Source: an uncultured Ruminococcus sp.
GTDB taxonomy: Bacteria; Bacillota; Clostridia; Oscillospirales; Acutalibacteraceae
Direction: 5' to 3'
NCBI GenBank assembly: GCA_951800855.1
Contig: CATOLC010000015.1
Location: 1-12,298 of the forward strand
DNA: 12,298 nucleotides
Shown: piece by piece, positions 1 through 7,432 of the stretch
Layout: every line of letters begins with the position of its first letter
Numbering within the stretch: position 1 is the stretch's first letter
Program-made: the position numbers and the translations under genes
Notes under the pieces: generated by a model
What the model was told of the DNA's origin: nothing
What the model saw: only the letters and a program-made list of their open reading frames with translations
Databases searched by the model: none

Positions 1-1970
1 ATCTTAACTTCTTTTGAATCCCTCGCTGCCATAAACGCAGCATTTACCGCAATATTTTTGATACTTCCTCCTGTCATTTCAAAATTCTTTGACAAATATT
101 TAAAATCTATATCTGAGCTTAACGGAGTTTTGGAAGAAAACATATTTTTCCAGATTTTTTCCCGAGCGGCAGCATCAGGAAAAGCAAAATGAATAACATA
201 GCTTATGCGCCGAAAAAAAGCAACATCTATGTTTTCTACATAATTAGTGGTCATAATAGATATTCCGTCATATTCTTCCATCTTTTGCAGCAAAAATGAG
301 GTTTCGAGATTGGCATTTTTATCGTGGGAATCTTTAACCGCAGTACGTTTCCCAAAGAGTGCATCAGTTTCATCGAAAAGTAAAATAGCATTACTTTTTT
401 TTGCTTCATTAAAAAGTTCATTGAGATTTTTTTCCGTTTCACCTATATATTTTGAAACTACTTGAGACAAGTCTGTCTTGTAAAGCTCTAAATTCAATTC
501 ATTCGCCACAACCTGTGCGGCCATAGTTTTCCCTGTACCAGGAGGTCCTGCAAAAAGCATGCTAAGACCCCTTCCATAAAGTATCCTGGAATTCATTCCC
601 CACTCATCGTAAACGATATTTCTATATTTAATCTGATCACATGCATTTCGTATCATATTTTTCTCATTTATGTCCAAAACTAAATCTTTCCATGTATATC
701 TGGATTTTATTATAGTAGATTTACTAGACAACTTGCTTATATAGTTAGAATAAGCACACTTGCATAAATCCTTGATTTTAAGCTCTTTGCAACCCTTCCA
801 ATACCAAAATGACCGTACAGAACCTATTGTGGATTTAATCTGTGCAGGTGTAAAATTAAACCTATTAGCAAGTTCTCTTGATGGTACCTTAGTAACGCCA
901 TTTAAATCTTTTAAATAACTTTTCCACAGTGCAGCATTTTCCTTGCCGTTAAGACTCTCAATGGGAATATTTATAATCGAAATATTGTCTTTTACCGGTA
1001 TATTTGATAGTTCTCTATTCGAAAGGATAAACATTTCTCTTGAGAATTTAGGAATATTTTCCATCAAAAATTCCAAATACTCGTATTTTTGTGCAGACAT
1101 CTCATTAAAAACTTCAAAATTATCTAAACATATACTCCCGTTTATTATAAGCGCTTCCCTTAACGGCGAATAAATCAGATTATAAAATGTTTCACTTCTC
1201 AGTAAAGCATAAAGCTTCATATCAATTATTATTGTGCCTTTAACCATAAGTTCAGATGCTCTTTTAGCTATCGTCTTTTTCCCTATTCCCGACTCTCCAT
1301 GCAAGTAAAAACAAAATTGTTTTCCCTGTGGTCTAAGTTCGCTTATTTCAAAAATTCTCTTGGAAATTCTTTCTCTTATGGGCAGCACTCCCCTGCTGTC
1401 CGTATCCGGAACATACACTTCTACTCCGCTTAGGGCAATCTTTTTTTCTCCAAAATATAAAAAACTTAAAATATTTTCGTCTATCTTTGTTGAGTGTTCT
1501 GAAAAGCATAAGGAGGACATCTTAAATTTTAGATTTATTAGCTGTGAAGATGAATACTCTATTTCATCAAAGTTCTCAACAAAATAAAATATTTTCATTA
1601 TAATCTCATAATCTAAAACACCCCTCTCCTCTGCCCCTCCTAAACTCTGAATAAGTGCTTTGTAATGATGATCTGTATCAAATATCAAACTCATCAGAAA
1701 GCAAAACCACTCCAAATCATTTAAACTAAAACATTCTTTTATATGTTTGGCATAAAGTGACAACTTTTTATCAGTGTTTTTCAGACGTGAAGAAATAAAA
1801 ACACCTGCAAGAGAAAAGTCTTCTTTTACTAGTTTACGGCACTCTATAAATATTTTTTGCTCTGCACAGATTTTATAGTAATTTATCATCATTTTTACTA
1901 TTTTTAAATTATCATCCAGATATTCCCTGTTATCTTCATACCCCACGTCTAATAAATTCGAAGGGAACAT
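1..1970 (-). CDS. Tandem AAA+ ATPase of the contractile injection system type (Afp15/Pvc15-like), C-terminus cut by the window edge
   Basis: My translation reads without a stop for 656 codons from the ATG at 1970 to the window edge, so the C-terminal end is missing. Residues 1-200 are a helical region with no motif I recognise. A first AAA+ module has Walker A GESGIGKKT (225-233) but a Walker B ending LDN (D283, N284), with Asn where the catalytic Glu belongs. The second module is canonical: GPPGTGKT (475-482), LLFDETDALFGKR with D533/E534, sensor-1 Asn576, an arginine pair after FF (587-588) and a GGSIKN sensor-2 motif. The DETDALFGKR stretch is typical of ATPases in eCIS gene clusters, whose role is thought to be particle assembly or remodelling; the exact substrate is unknown. 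The first module probably binds but does not hydrolyse ATP (inference). It is the last visible gene of the operon. The start is uncertain: the ATG is directly abutted by AAGGAG with no spacing, and an ATT at 1991 is better placed. Confidence 0.9.
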   Translation of the reverse strand, partial: MFPSNLLDVGYEDNREYLDDNLKIVKMMINYYKICAEQKIFIECRKLVKEDFSLAGVFISSRLKNTDKKLSLYAKHIKECFSLNDLEWFCFLMSLIFDTDHHYKALIQSLGGAEERGVLDYEIIMKIFYFVENFDEIEYSSSQLINLKFKMSSLCFSEHSTKIDENILSFLYFGEKKIALSGVEVYVPDTDSRGVLPIRERISKRIFEISELRPQGKQFCFYLHGESGIGKKTIAKRASELMVKGTIIIDMKLYALLRSETFYNLIYSPLREALIINGSICLDNFEVFNEMSAQKYEYLEFLMENIPKFSREMFILSNRELSNIPVKDNISIINIPIESLNGKENAALWKSYLKDLNGVTKVPSRELANRFNFTPAQIKSTIGSVRSFWYWKGCKELKIKDLCKCAYSNYISKLSSKSTIIKSRYTWKDLVLDINEKNMIRNACDQIKYRNIVYDEWGMNSRILYGRGLSMLFAGPPGTGKTMAAQVVANELNLELYKTDLSQVVSKYIGETEKNLNELFNEAKKSNAILLFDETDALFGKRTAVKDSHDKNANLETSFLLQKMEEYDGISIMTTNYVENIDVAFFRRISYVIHFAFPDAAAREKIWKNMFSSKTPLSSDIDFKYLSKNFEMTGGSIKNIAVNAAFMAARDSKEVK

Positions 1971-1988
1971 CTCCTTAAGCTTGCTTTT

Positions 1989-2005
1989 AATACAAACCAC
2001 CTCCC
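1989..2005 (-). promoter_or_regulatory. Strong Shine-Dalgarno with a possible ATT start for the AAA+ gene
   Basis: On the minus strand GGGAGG (2000-2005), part of GGGAGGTGG (1997-2005), lies eight bases before an in-frame ATT (1991-1989). From there the reading continues KSKLKEMFPSN into the ATPase. The annotated ATG (1970) is touched by AAGGAG (1971-1976) with zero spacing, which is poor for initiation. The only other in-frame candidates, GTG at 2000 and GTG at 2009, overlap or precede the Shine-Dalgarno. ATT initiation is rare but known, with infC as the classic case. Confidence 0.45.
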
Positions 2006-2023
2006 ACACTATATTTGTAATCT

Positions 2024-3853
2024 TTATTTTTTCTTCTTAAACTCATGTATTCCGTCTTCCAGCGACTCGGCTTCAGGATCTTCAATGCTGGAATTAGCCG
2101 GCGGACCCATTGCCCCTGGTGGCATTGGTGCTTGACCATTTGGAGCGGAATTAGCCGGCGGACCCATTGCCCCTGGTGGCATTGGTACTTGACCGTTCGG
2201 AGCGGAATTAGCCGGCGGACCCATTGCCCCTGGTGGCATTGGTACTTGACCGTTCGGAGCGAAATTAGCCGGCGGACCCATTGCCCCTGGTGGCATTGGT
2301 GCTTGACCGTTCGGAGCGAAATTATCAGGCGGACCCATTGCCCCTGGTGGCATTGGTGCTTGACCGTTCGGAGCGAAATTATCAGGCGGGTTCATTGCCC
2401 CTGGTGGCATTGGTACTTGACCATTCGGAGCGAAATTATTCGGTGGACCCATTGCCCCTGGCGGCATCGGTGCTTGACCATTTGGAGCGAAATTATCAGG
2501 CGGGTTCATTGCCCCTGGCGGCATCGGTGCTTGACCATTTGGAGCGAAATTATCAGGCGGGTTCATTGCCCCTGGCGGCATCGGCGCTTGACCATTTGGA
2601 GCGAAATTATCAGGCGGGTTCATTGCCCCTGGTGGCATTGGTGCTTGTCCGTTCGGAGCGAAATTATCAGGTGGACCCATTGCCCCTGGCGGCATTGGTG
2701 CTTGACCGTTTGGAGCGAAATTATCAGGCGGGCCCATTGCCCCTGGTGGCATCGGTGCTTGACCGTTTGGAGCGAAATTATCAGGCGGACCCATTGCCCC
2801 TGGTGGCATCGGTGCTTGACCGTTTGGAGCGAAATTAGCCGGCGGACCCATTGCCCCTGGTGGCATCGGTGCTTGACCATTGGCTTTTAATTGGTTCATT
2901 GCTCCTGGCTGATTATTCGGGAGCATCGGTATTGGACCACTTATAGCAAATTGCTCTCCTGTGCCAACCTGCTTAGGCGGAAGCATTGCTGAAAAATTAA
3001 TACCCACGTCTCCTTCTTCCATATCATCAAAATTACTTTCTTCCTCTTGTACTTGTAGCGTCTTGGGCAGTTTTTTAGGCTCTAATTCCGTCAAATCTGT
3101 TTCGGCAATAATTAATTTTTCGCTGTCATCTATCTCGGGGACCGACAGCTTCATTTTGGCATATTTCCCCCCTGCAAATACTTCAAATCTTGCTTTGCTT
3201 CCTTTCATAAACTGTCTAAAAATTGGCAAAATAACCTTTCCATTTTCATCAGTTTTTAAATCCCATATTGGATACAGCTTGCCTCCAGGTGATAACTCTA
3301 CTTCAGCTGGATCTTTCATAAAATAATCCGATTTTGATATATCATACCCATATATATAAAATTCATTTTCTGTGCCCTGGTTACGATAAGCATATCTTTG
3401 GAAAACAAAACTTTTATTATTTTCCATATTGAATACTATTTTATTTTTTCTTTTTTTTACAGGCTGCAGCACCTTAAGAAAATTCAAATCATCTACAAGC
3501 TTAAAGCGGACATTAGAATCTTTCCATGGCATACCGTCCTTATTAACTTGAATTTCAAAACGTTTTTCCCTTTGCATTTGTGCATTATCCAAAGCATAGG
3601 GTAAATTCATCATAATAGTTTTCGTTTCATTTGCTCTTACTTCAAGGTCTAAACGAATATCCAAAAAACCTTTGCAAATTATGTCTACACGATATTTTTT
3701 AGGATATAAATTAGAAAAGGCATAATATCCTCCCGTTGCCTTACTATAACGAATCTGCTTACCATCACACAATATAACAGCATTTGCAATAGGCTCTTTA
3801 GTATACATGTCTGTAAGTAAAATTGCCAAAGAAGCTCTATATAAAGTCCTCAT
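2024..3853 (-). CDS. Soluble protein with carboxypeptidase-regulatory-like N-domain and fourteen 19-residue Pro/Gly/Asn-rich repeats (CIS locus)
   Basis: About 609 residues from the ATG at 3853, chosen because AGGTG (3863-3867) sits nine bases upstream; ATG 3862 and GTG 3865 are in-frame alternatives that overlap the Shine-Dalgarno. Residues about 6-88 form a predicted beta-sandwich like the carboxypeptidase regulatory/PEGA families (pattern: I.LTD..T.EPI.NA.I..., then Y.F.NLYP..Y.V). Residues about 100-245 look like a second beta-rich domain of unknown type. An acidic linker (255-290) follows, then fourteen copies of a unit built on NFAPNGQAPMPPGAMGPPD, then a tail with acidic residues ending in four lysines. 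There is no signal peptide or TM helix, so it is probably cytosolic or particle-associated. It lies 17 bases after the Pvc16-like gene and 53 bases before the AAA+ ATPase. A structural, tether or fibre-like role is inference; collagen is a poor match because Gly is not at every third residue. Confidence 0.88.
   Translation of the reverse strand: MRTLYRASLAILLTDMYTKEPIANAVILCDGKQIRYSKATGGYYAFSNLYPKKYRVDIICKGFLDIRLDLEVRANETKTIMMNLPYALDNAQMQREKRFEIQVNKDGMPWKDSNVRFKLVDDLNFLKVLQPVKKRKNKIVFNMENNKSFVFQRYAYRNQGTENEFYIYGYDISKSDYFMKDPAEVELSPGGKLYPIWDLKTDENGKVILPIFRQFMKGSKARFEVFAGGKYAKMKLSVPEIDDSEKLIIAETDLTELEPKKLPKTLQVQEEESNFDDMEEGDVGINFSAMLPPKQVGTGEQFAISGPIPMLPNNQPGAMNQLKANGQAPMPPGAMGPPANFAPNGQAPMPPGAMGPPDNFAPNGQAPMPPGAMGPPDNFAPNGQAPMPPGAMGPPDNFAPNGQAPMPPGAMNPPDNFAPNGQAPMPPGAMNPPDNFAPNGQAPMPPGAMNPPDNFAPNGQAPMPPGAMGPPNNFAPNGQVPMPPGAMNPPDNFAPNGQAPMPPGAMGPPDNFAPNGQAPMPPGAMGPPANFAPNGQVPMPPGAMGPPANSAPNGQVPMPPGAMGPPANSAPNGQAPMPPGAMGPPANSSIEDPEAESLEDGIHEFKKKK
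2090..2884. repeat. 57-bp in-frame tandem repeat, 14 units
   Basis: Fourteen near-identical 57-bp units encode the 19-residue repeat. Unit types are clustered: the ending GPPA occurs at both ends of the array, GPPD and NPPD runs occupy the middle, and Val replaces Ala at QVPMPPG in three copies. Neighbouring units share silent changes, such as the ggcggcatcgg versus ggtggcattgg forms. This points to amplification by slippage or unequal crossing-over. The array is visibly far richer in G+C than the surrounding AT-rich genes. Its periodicity keeps other frames open on both strands, which creates spurious long ORFs. Confidence 0.97.
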
Positions 3854-3882
3854 ATCAACCATCACCTATCGTTAAAACTTAT

Positions 3883-4578
3883 TTAAAAATCGTCATCTCC
3901 GCCATCATCATTTTTACCCAGGTCTTCCGCATCCCTCTGAGTATAATCGTCGTCAATCTCTTCTTCCTTAATTCGGGTTTCAAACTGTATAATCTTCTTT
4001 GGTACAAATTGGGTACTGTTAAGAAGGAACGACTTGACTCTTTTATCAGGTTTCTGTATGTTTTCAGATTCTATAGATATTGGTCCTGCCACATAAAATG
4101 AAGAAATTTTGTAAGATTCCCCAAAAAGAGTCCAAATTTTCACTTTTTCTTCTACCTCAAGCGGAAGCATGCTAATAGGAATAAGTTCACTTGGGTATTC
4201 GCTGGATTGTGGCATATAAATACTTGGAATGTTGGGATTATCGTTCATAACCTGGATAACTTTACCAATTATCCGAGCCTCATCTATGGCTTTAGTCTCT
4301 ATATCTGCCTGGCTACAAACAGATATCATAAAGTAAACCTCTATTCTCGCAGGAGGAGCTTGCACACTGCCATCAGGTAAAGTTAAAGCCTCCTGAGCTT
4401 TTCCATCCCGATTTTCCTGAATATCATAAGGGTGAATTCCAACTACATATCCGCCACGATTTTTAGGTTCACACATGCCAATGTACTCCGGCTTATCAAT
4501 TGGCTCAGGGACAAGCTTGTCCCTGAGCATATTTACAAGTCCCTTTCCTATATCTGAAATTATTGAATATTTAGCCAC
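3883..4578 (-). CDS. DUF4255/Pvc16-family contractile injection system protein
   Basis: 231 residues from a GTG start with AAGGGGG eight bases upstream. The family pattern is visible along residues 1-170: an N-terminal helix (ISDIGKGLVNMLRDKL), HPYDIQEN (49-56), PPARIEVYFMISVCSQ (75-90), a long helix with EARIIGKVIQVMNDNPNIPS (100-119) and VKIWTLFGESYKISSFYVAGP (about 146-166). These match the Pvc16 N-terminal domain (DUF4255). Known members in Photorhabdus/Afp-type particles act at the end of the tube and sheath as a terminator or cap. Residues 205-231 form a strongly acidic tail, rich in D and E, which is not part of the core fold. It sits between the secreted CuAO-like protein gene and the repeat protein, and it is the clearest CIS marker in the window besides the AAA+ ATPase. 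The coding sequence contains a 26-bp perfect palindrome near its 5' end. Confidence 0.88.
   Translation of the reverse strand: MAKYSIISDIGKGLVNMLRDKLVPEPIDKPEYIGMCEPKNRGGYVVGIHPYDIQENRDGKAQEALTLPDGSVQAPPARIEVYFMISVCSQADIETKAIDEARIIGKVIQVMNDNPNIPSIYMPQSSEYPSELIPISMLPLEVEEKVKIWTLFGESYKISSFYVAGPISIESENIQKPDKRVKSFLLNSTQFVPKKIIQFETRIKEEEIDDDYTQRDAEDLGKNDDGGDDDF
4503..4528. repeat. Perfect 26-bp palindrome inside the Pvc16-like gene
   Basis: The arm GCTCAGGGACA is followed by AGCT and then by the exact reverse complement of the arm. The sequence is 26 bp of uninterrupted dyad symmetry with 16 G/C bases in an AT-rich gene. It covers codons of the peptide LRDKLVPE near residues 18-25. In the mRNA it could form an 11-bp stem with a four-base loop about 50 bases after the GTG. 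No U-run follows on either strand, so it is not a standard intrinsic terminator. Confidence 0.9.
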
Positions 4579-4627
4579 CTATATTTCCCCCTTCAAGCTT
4601 TGACTTTAACTCATTTATATTTTCTTC

Positions 4628-5821
4628 TTACCCAATATTTATTTCATTCGGTTCAGAAGGGTCACTTAACTGATTTAAATTATTATACATAACTATTGTC
4701 TCTAGCTCAGAGATATATCTATATGCAATTCCATAAGTCTCAGCAAAAAATTCAGCTGAAATATATATAGTATTGTTTATATTCATTACCGGTACTGACA
4801 TGCTTTTGGGTTCGTCATTCAAATAAGCTATATTTTTCCCGCTTGTAAGTTCTAAAGTATTTCCAGGAGACTGAATTACTAAGTTAGCATTATTATACAT
4901 ATAGTCAACTTTTGCATCTATATATTGATAAGCATCATCTATAGCAATTAATATGTGTCCATCATACATAACCGGCATAAATTTAAGGTTAAACGCACCA
5001 TCCAAGAAAATAACTTGCTCCGGAAAAACACCAGCAGTTTTTTTGCCCCTGCTGCCAAACTCTTCTGATTTTTCCACTAAAGTATTATATTCAGACTCCG
5101 TATATTTTTGTTTCTCATATGATTTAAGAAGCGTTATAGCAACTTCAAGAGCATCTTTAGCAACATCTAAACGGTGATCTGAAAACATATTTTGGCTTAT
5201 AGCTCCATAAAGCATCAAAACATCCAAAAGTGAACGCTGTTTGACTGACATCGCATCTATATCGTTAAGATCTACTAACCCTTCTATCTCAGCAAAAATT
5301 TCCTGAAGCTTTCCAATATCGTCTGAACCTAAAGTTTCCAGAACCATCAAGGCTTCATCTGAAAGAGCCCCTTTTAAATCCTCAAGAATCGTGGTAACCG
5401 CTAAAACTTTATTAAGTTCCTCGTCAAGAGTATTAACATCGCTGTTTTTCTTTTTCATAGCTTCTATCAGACTATTAAGAGAATCTAATTGCTTTTGAAG
5501 CTCATATTTAGATTTTGTATTTTCTGCATACTGTTTTAAAGCATCATTTCCTGAAAGTTCTGCACGTTTGATTATTTCATCTAATTTTTCTAAAACATTG
5601 TCTATATTCGTGGATACCTTTAAATCATCAATTATCTTTTCTATTTCATCGCTTGTCAGACTTTGCTCAGCAGTAGTCTCAGAAGCTGTTCCCTCAGTTA
5701 TTTGTTCAACTGCCGCGGTACTATCATTAGCTGTTGCAAACGAAAGTGCGAGCCCTAAAGAAATTATTCCCGATAAAGAAACTGCTAATATATTTCTTCC
5801 TATAGTTTTTAATGATTTCAT
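4628..5821 (-). CDS. Secreted helical protein with C-terminal copper-amine-oxidase-N-like domain
   Basis: 397 residues. A signal peptide is clear: basic MKSLKTIGRN, a hydrophobic core at about 11-29, then a likely cleavage near the ATA-ND region (30-33). Residues 35-57 are a Ser/Thr/Glu-rich spacer. Residues about 57-255 are strongly helical with heptad-like patterns, likely coiled coil or a helical bundle. Residues about 280-380 (PVMYDGHILIAIDDAYQYID, then VPVMNINNTIYISAEFFAETYGI) resemble the copper amine oxidase N-terminal-like domain common in secreted Clostridia and Bacilli proteins, often in repeats and usually not an enzyme. GAGGAGTG precedes the ATG. The gene is 52 bases downstream of the MORN gene and 49 before the Pvc16-like gene, so co-transcription is likely. 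An extracellular scaffold or envelope role is inference; no catalytic residues are recognised. Confidence 0.85.
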   Translation of the reverse strand: MKSLKTIGRNILAVSLSGIISLGLALSFATANDSTAAVEQITEGTASETTAEQSLTSDEIEKIIDDLKVSTNIDNVLEKLDEIIKRAELSGNDALKQYAENTKSKYELQKQLDSLNSLIEAMKKKNSDVNTLDEELNKVLAVTTILEDLKGALSDEALMVLETLGSDDIGKLQEIFAEIEGLVDLNDIDAMSVKQRSLLDVLMLYGAISQNMFSDHRLDVAKDALEVAITLLKSYEKQKYTESEYNTLVEKSEEFGSRGKKTAGVFPEQVIFLDGAFNLKFMPVMYDGHILIAIDDAYQYIDAKVDYMYNNANLVIQSPGNTLELTSGKNIAYLNDEPKSMSVPVMNINNTIYISAEFFAETYGIAYRYISELETIVMYNNLNQLSDPSEPNEINIG

Positions 5822-5873
5822 TATTTTTCACTCCTCTTAATTTATAAACCATCTATCTTTATGTAAATCTGCC

Positions 5874-7394
5874 TTACATAGAACAAATCTCTATGCATTT
5901 AAGTTCTGTTCTTCCATCATTAAAGTAAAATCTAATAAAATATTGATCCATTATATATTTATCACTAGGAACTTTACTTATATCATTTATATTAATCGAT
6001 AAATCCCTAAGAATAGTCTTGTAATAATTAGGCATATTAAAATTTATAGAAGAAAACGGCTCACCCATCACTTCCCTGCGTTCCATCGCAGTACTCTGTG
6101 CTCCAAGTCCCATAAATTCATCCTTTGTTCCAATTACAACCTTTTCACATACATATATTCCTTTATTTGAATCTATCTTAAATACAATCGAAGCATCCAA
6201 AGAAAGATAAGTCAAAATCATCTTATTATCAACTTCCGTACGGTAGCTTTCCTGGCCAAACTGGGAAGTTACTTCATCAACTGTAGAGTTTAAATACTGT
6301 ATATAATCTATACTCCCACTTCTAAAGGTCCCGCTAAATGATTCTGACCCCAAAGAATCAAATGAAGAGCCTGTTCCCTGTTTTTGACCTTTTGAAAAAT
6401 TACCGTCATAAATTATTACTCCTGTCCCTGGGTCATATAGTTTTCCACTACCATCATATTGTCCCTCCTTAAAATTCCCCGAATAGACCAACGCTCCGGT
6501 ATCCGTATCATAAAGGTTGCCTTCTCCGTCGTACACACCGTTCACAAAATCTCCTAAATACAAAAGATTTCCATTTTCATATAATTTTCCGTTCCCGTTA
6601 TACTCTCCAGATACGAAATTCCCTTCATAAATAATTGTAGATCCATCTGTATCATATAAAACTCCATAGCCTTGTCTTAAATCGCTCTGAAATTCTCCAT
6701 AATAAGTCCTTAGCTGAGTTTTAGGGTCATAATCTATACCTTTACCGGACTTTTGTCCAACAGAAAATTCACCTATATAAGTTACTTTTCCAATATCATT
6801 GTAAAGTTTCCCATTTCCATCATATTTATTGTTCAGAAAAGAGCCTTCATATATCACAATTCCATTAGAATTATACATTTTTCCATCTCCGGAATATCTT
6901 CCCGAACTAAAGTTTCCCTCATAAATAGCGTTTCCACTGCCGTCATACTGTGTGCCGTAACCTTGTGGCTTTCCTTTTTCCATATCACCAATATAAACTG
7001 TTTGGTTCATGGTATCAATAACTTTAGCTTTTCCGGTAAAATATGAATATTTTTCACTGTCTACTCTTATGGTAGCTCTCCAGAGTTTTCCTTCTGCCCA
7101 AGGATAACCATAAGCCACTGCAAGAAAGCCCAAAACACAAGTTATAATGGTGGCCATAACAACAAATCTTTTAGAAAAATAAAGACCCAGAACTTTCCAA
7201 TAATCTTTTTTAGATGTAGGCTTCTTGGTAAGAGTACGCATAAACTTCTGTAGCTTTTGTTGCGCACCCTGAGCCGCCTGAGTAGCGAAATTTTGAAGTT
7301 TAAATACCCAAGCTGTTAGTCCTGTAATCTGAGACTGCACTGAAGACACCAGTCGGGAAATTATCTCGGTAATCGGGTTCTGACCAATAGCCAT
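5874..7394 (-). CDS. Single-pass membrane protein with about ten MORN repeats
   Basis: 506 residues, with AAAGGTGA a few bases before the ATG. Residues 1-57 are amphipathic and Gln/Ala-rich. A basic stretch (57-76, KKPTSKKDYW...SKR) precedes one TM helix (about 77-97). By the positive-inside rule the rest of the protein is extracytoplasmic. MORN motifs of the form Y.G.F..G...G.G..Y begin near 134, 158, 182, 206, 231, 256, 279, 304, 329 and 353 (the last degenerate, FSGTF). MORN repeats are extended beta-hairpin stacks that usually mediate protein or lipid contacts or act as spacers. The C-terminal 140 residues (about 365-506) contain VDEVTSQFGQES and VFKIDSNKGIYV, vaguely like a BamE/SmpA-type alpha/beta fold, but I do not claim it. 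Context: second gene of the operon, 38 bases after the receptor gene. An anchoring or spacer role towards the cell wall is inference. Confidence 0.9.
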   Translation of the reverse strand: MAIGQNPITEIISRLVSSVQSQITGLTAWVFKLQNFATQAAQGAQQKLQKFMRTLTKKPTSKKDYWKVLGLYFSKRFVVMATIITCVLGFLAVAYGYPWAEGKLWRATIRVDSEKYSYFTGKAKVIDTMNQTVYIGDMEKGKPQGYGTQYDGSGNAIYEGNFSSGRYSGDGKMYNSNGIVIYEGSFLNNKYDGNGKLYNDIGKVTYIGEFSVGQKSGKGIDYDPKTQLRTYYGEFQSDLRQGYGVLYDTDGSTIIYEGNFVSGEYNGNGKLYENGNLLYLGDFVNGVYDGEGNLYDTDTGALVYSGNFKEGQYDGSGKLYDPGTGVIIYDGNFSKGQKQGTGSSFDSLGSESFSGTFRSGSIDYIQYLNSTVDEVTSQFGQESYRTEVDNKMILTYLSLDASIVFKIDSNKGIYVCEKVVIGTKDEFMGLGAQSTAMERREVMGEPFSSINFNMPNYYKTILRDLSININDISKVPSDKYIMDQYFIRFYFNDGRTELKCIEICSM

Positions 7395-7432
7395 AGGCTT
7401 ATCACCTTTCTTCCAAAAATTAATCTGAGTGT

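Noticed and set aside
2090-2884. CRISPR array
   Set aside because: The units are contiguous, in frame and have no unique spacers; they encode the protein repeat.
2090-2884. True collagen-like domain
   Set aside because: The 19-residue unit has PPG and GPP motifs but Gly does not occur at every third position.
2045-2890. Long plus-strand reading frames (281 and 185 codons) and an 86-codon minus-strand frame over the repeat array
   Set aside because: They are shadows of the 57-bp coding repeat: the unit length is a multiple of three, so a frame open in one unit is open in all. The Trp/His/Cys- or Arg-rich products have no start signals.
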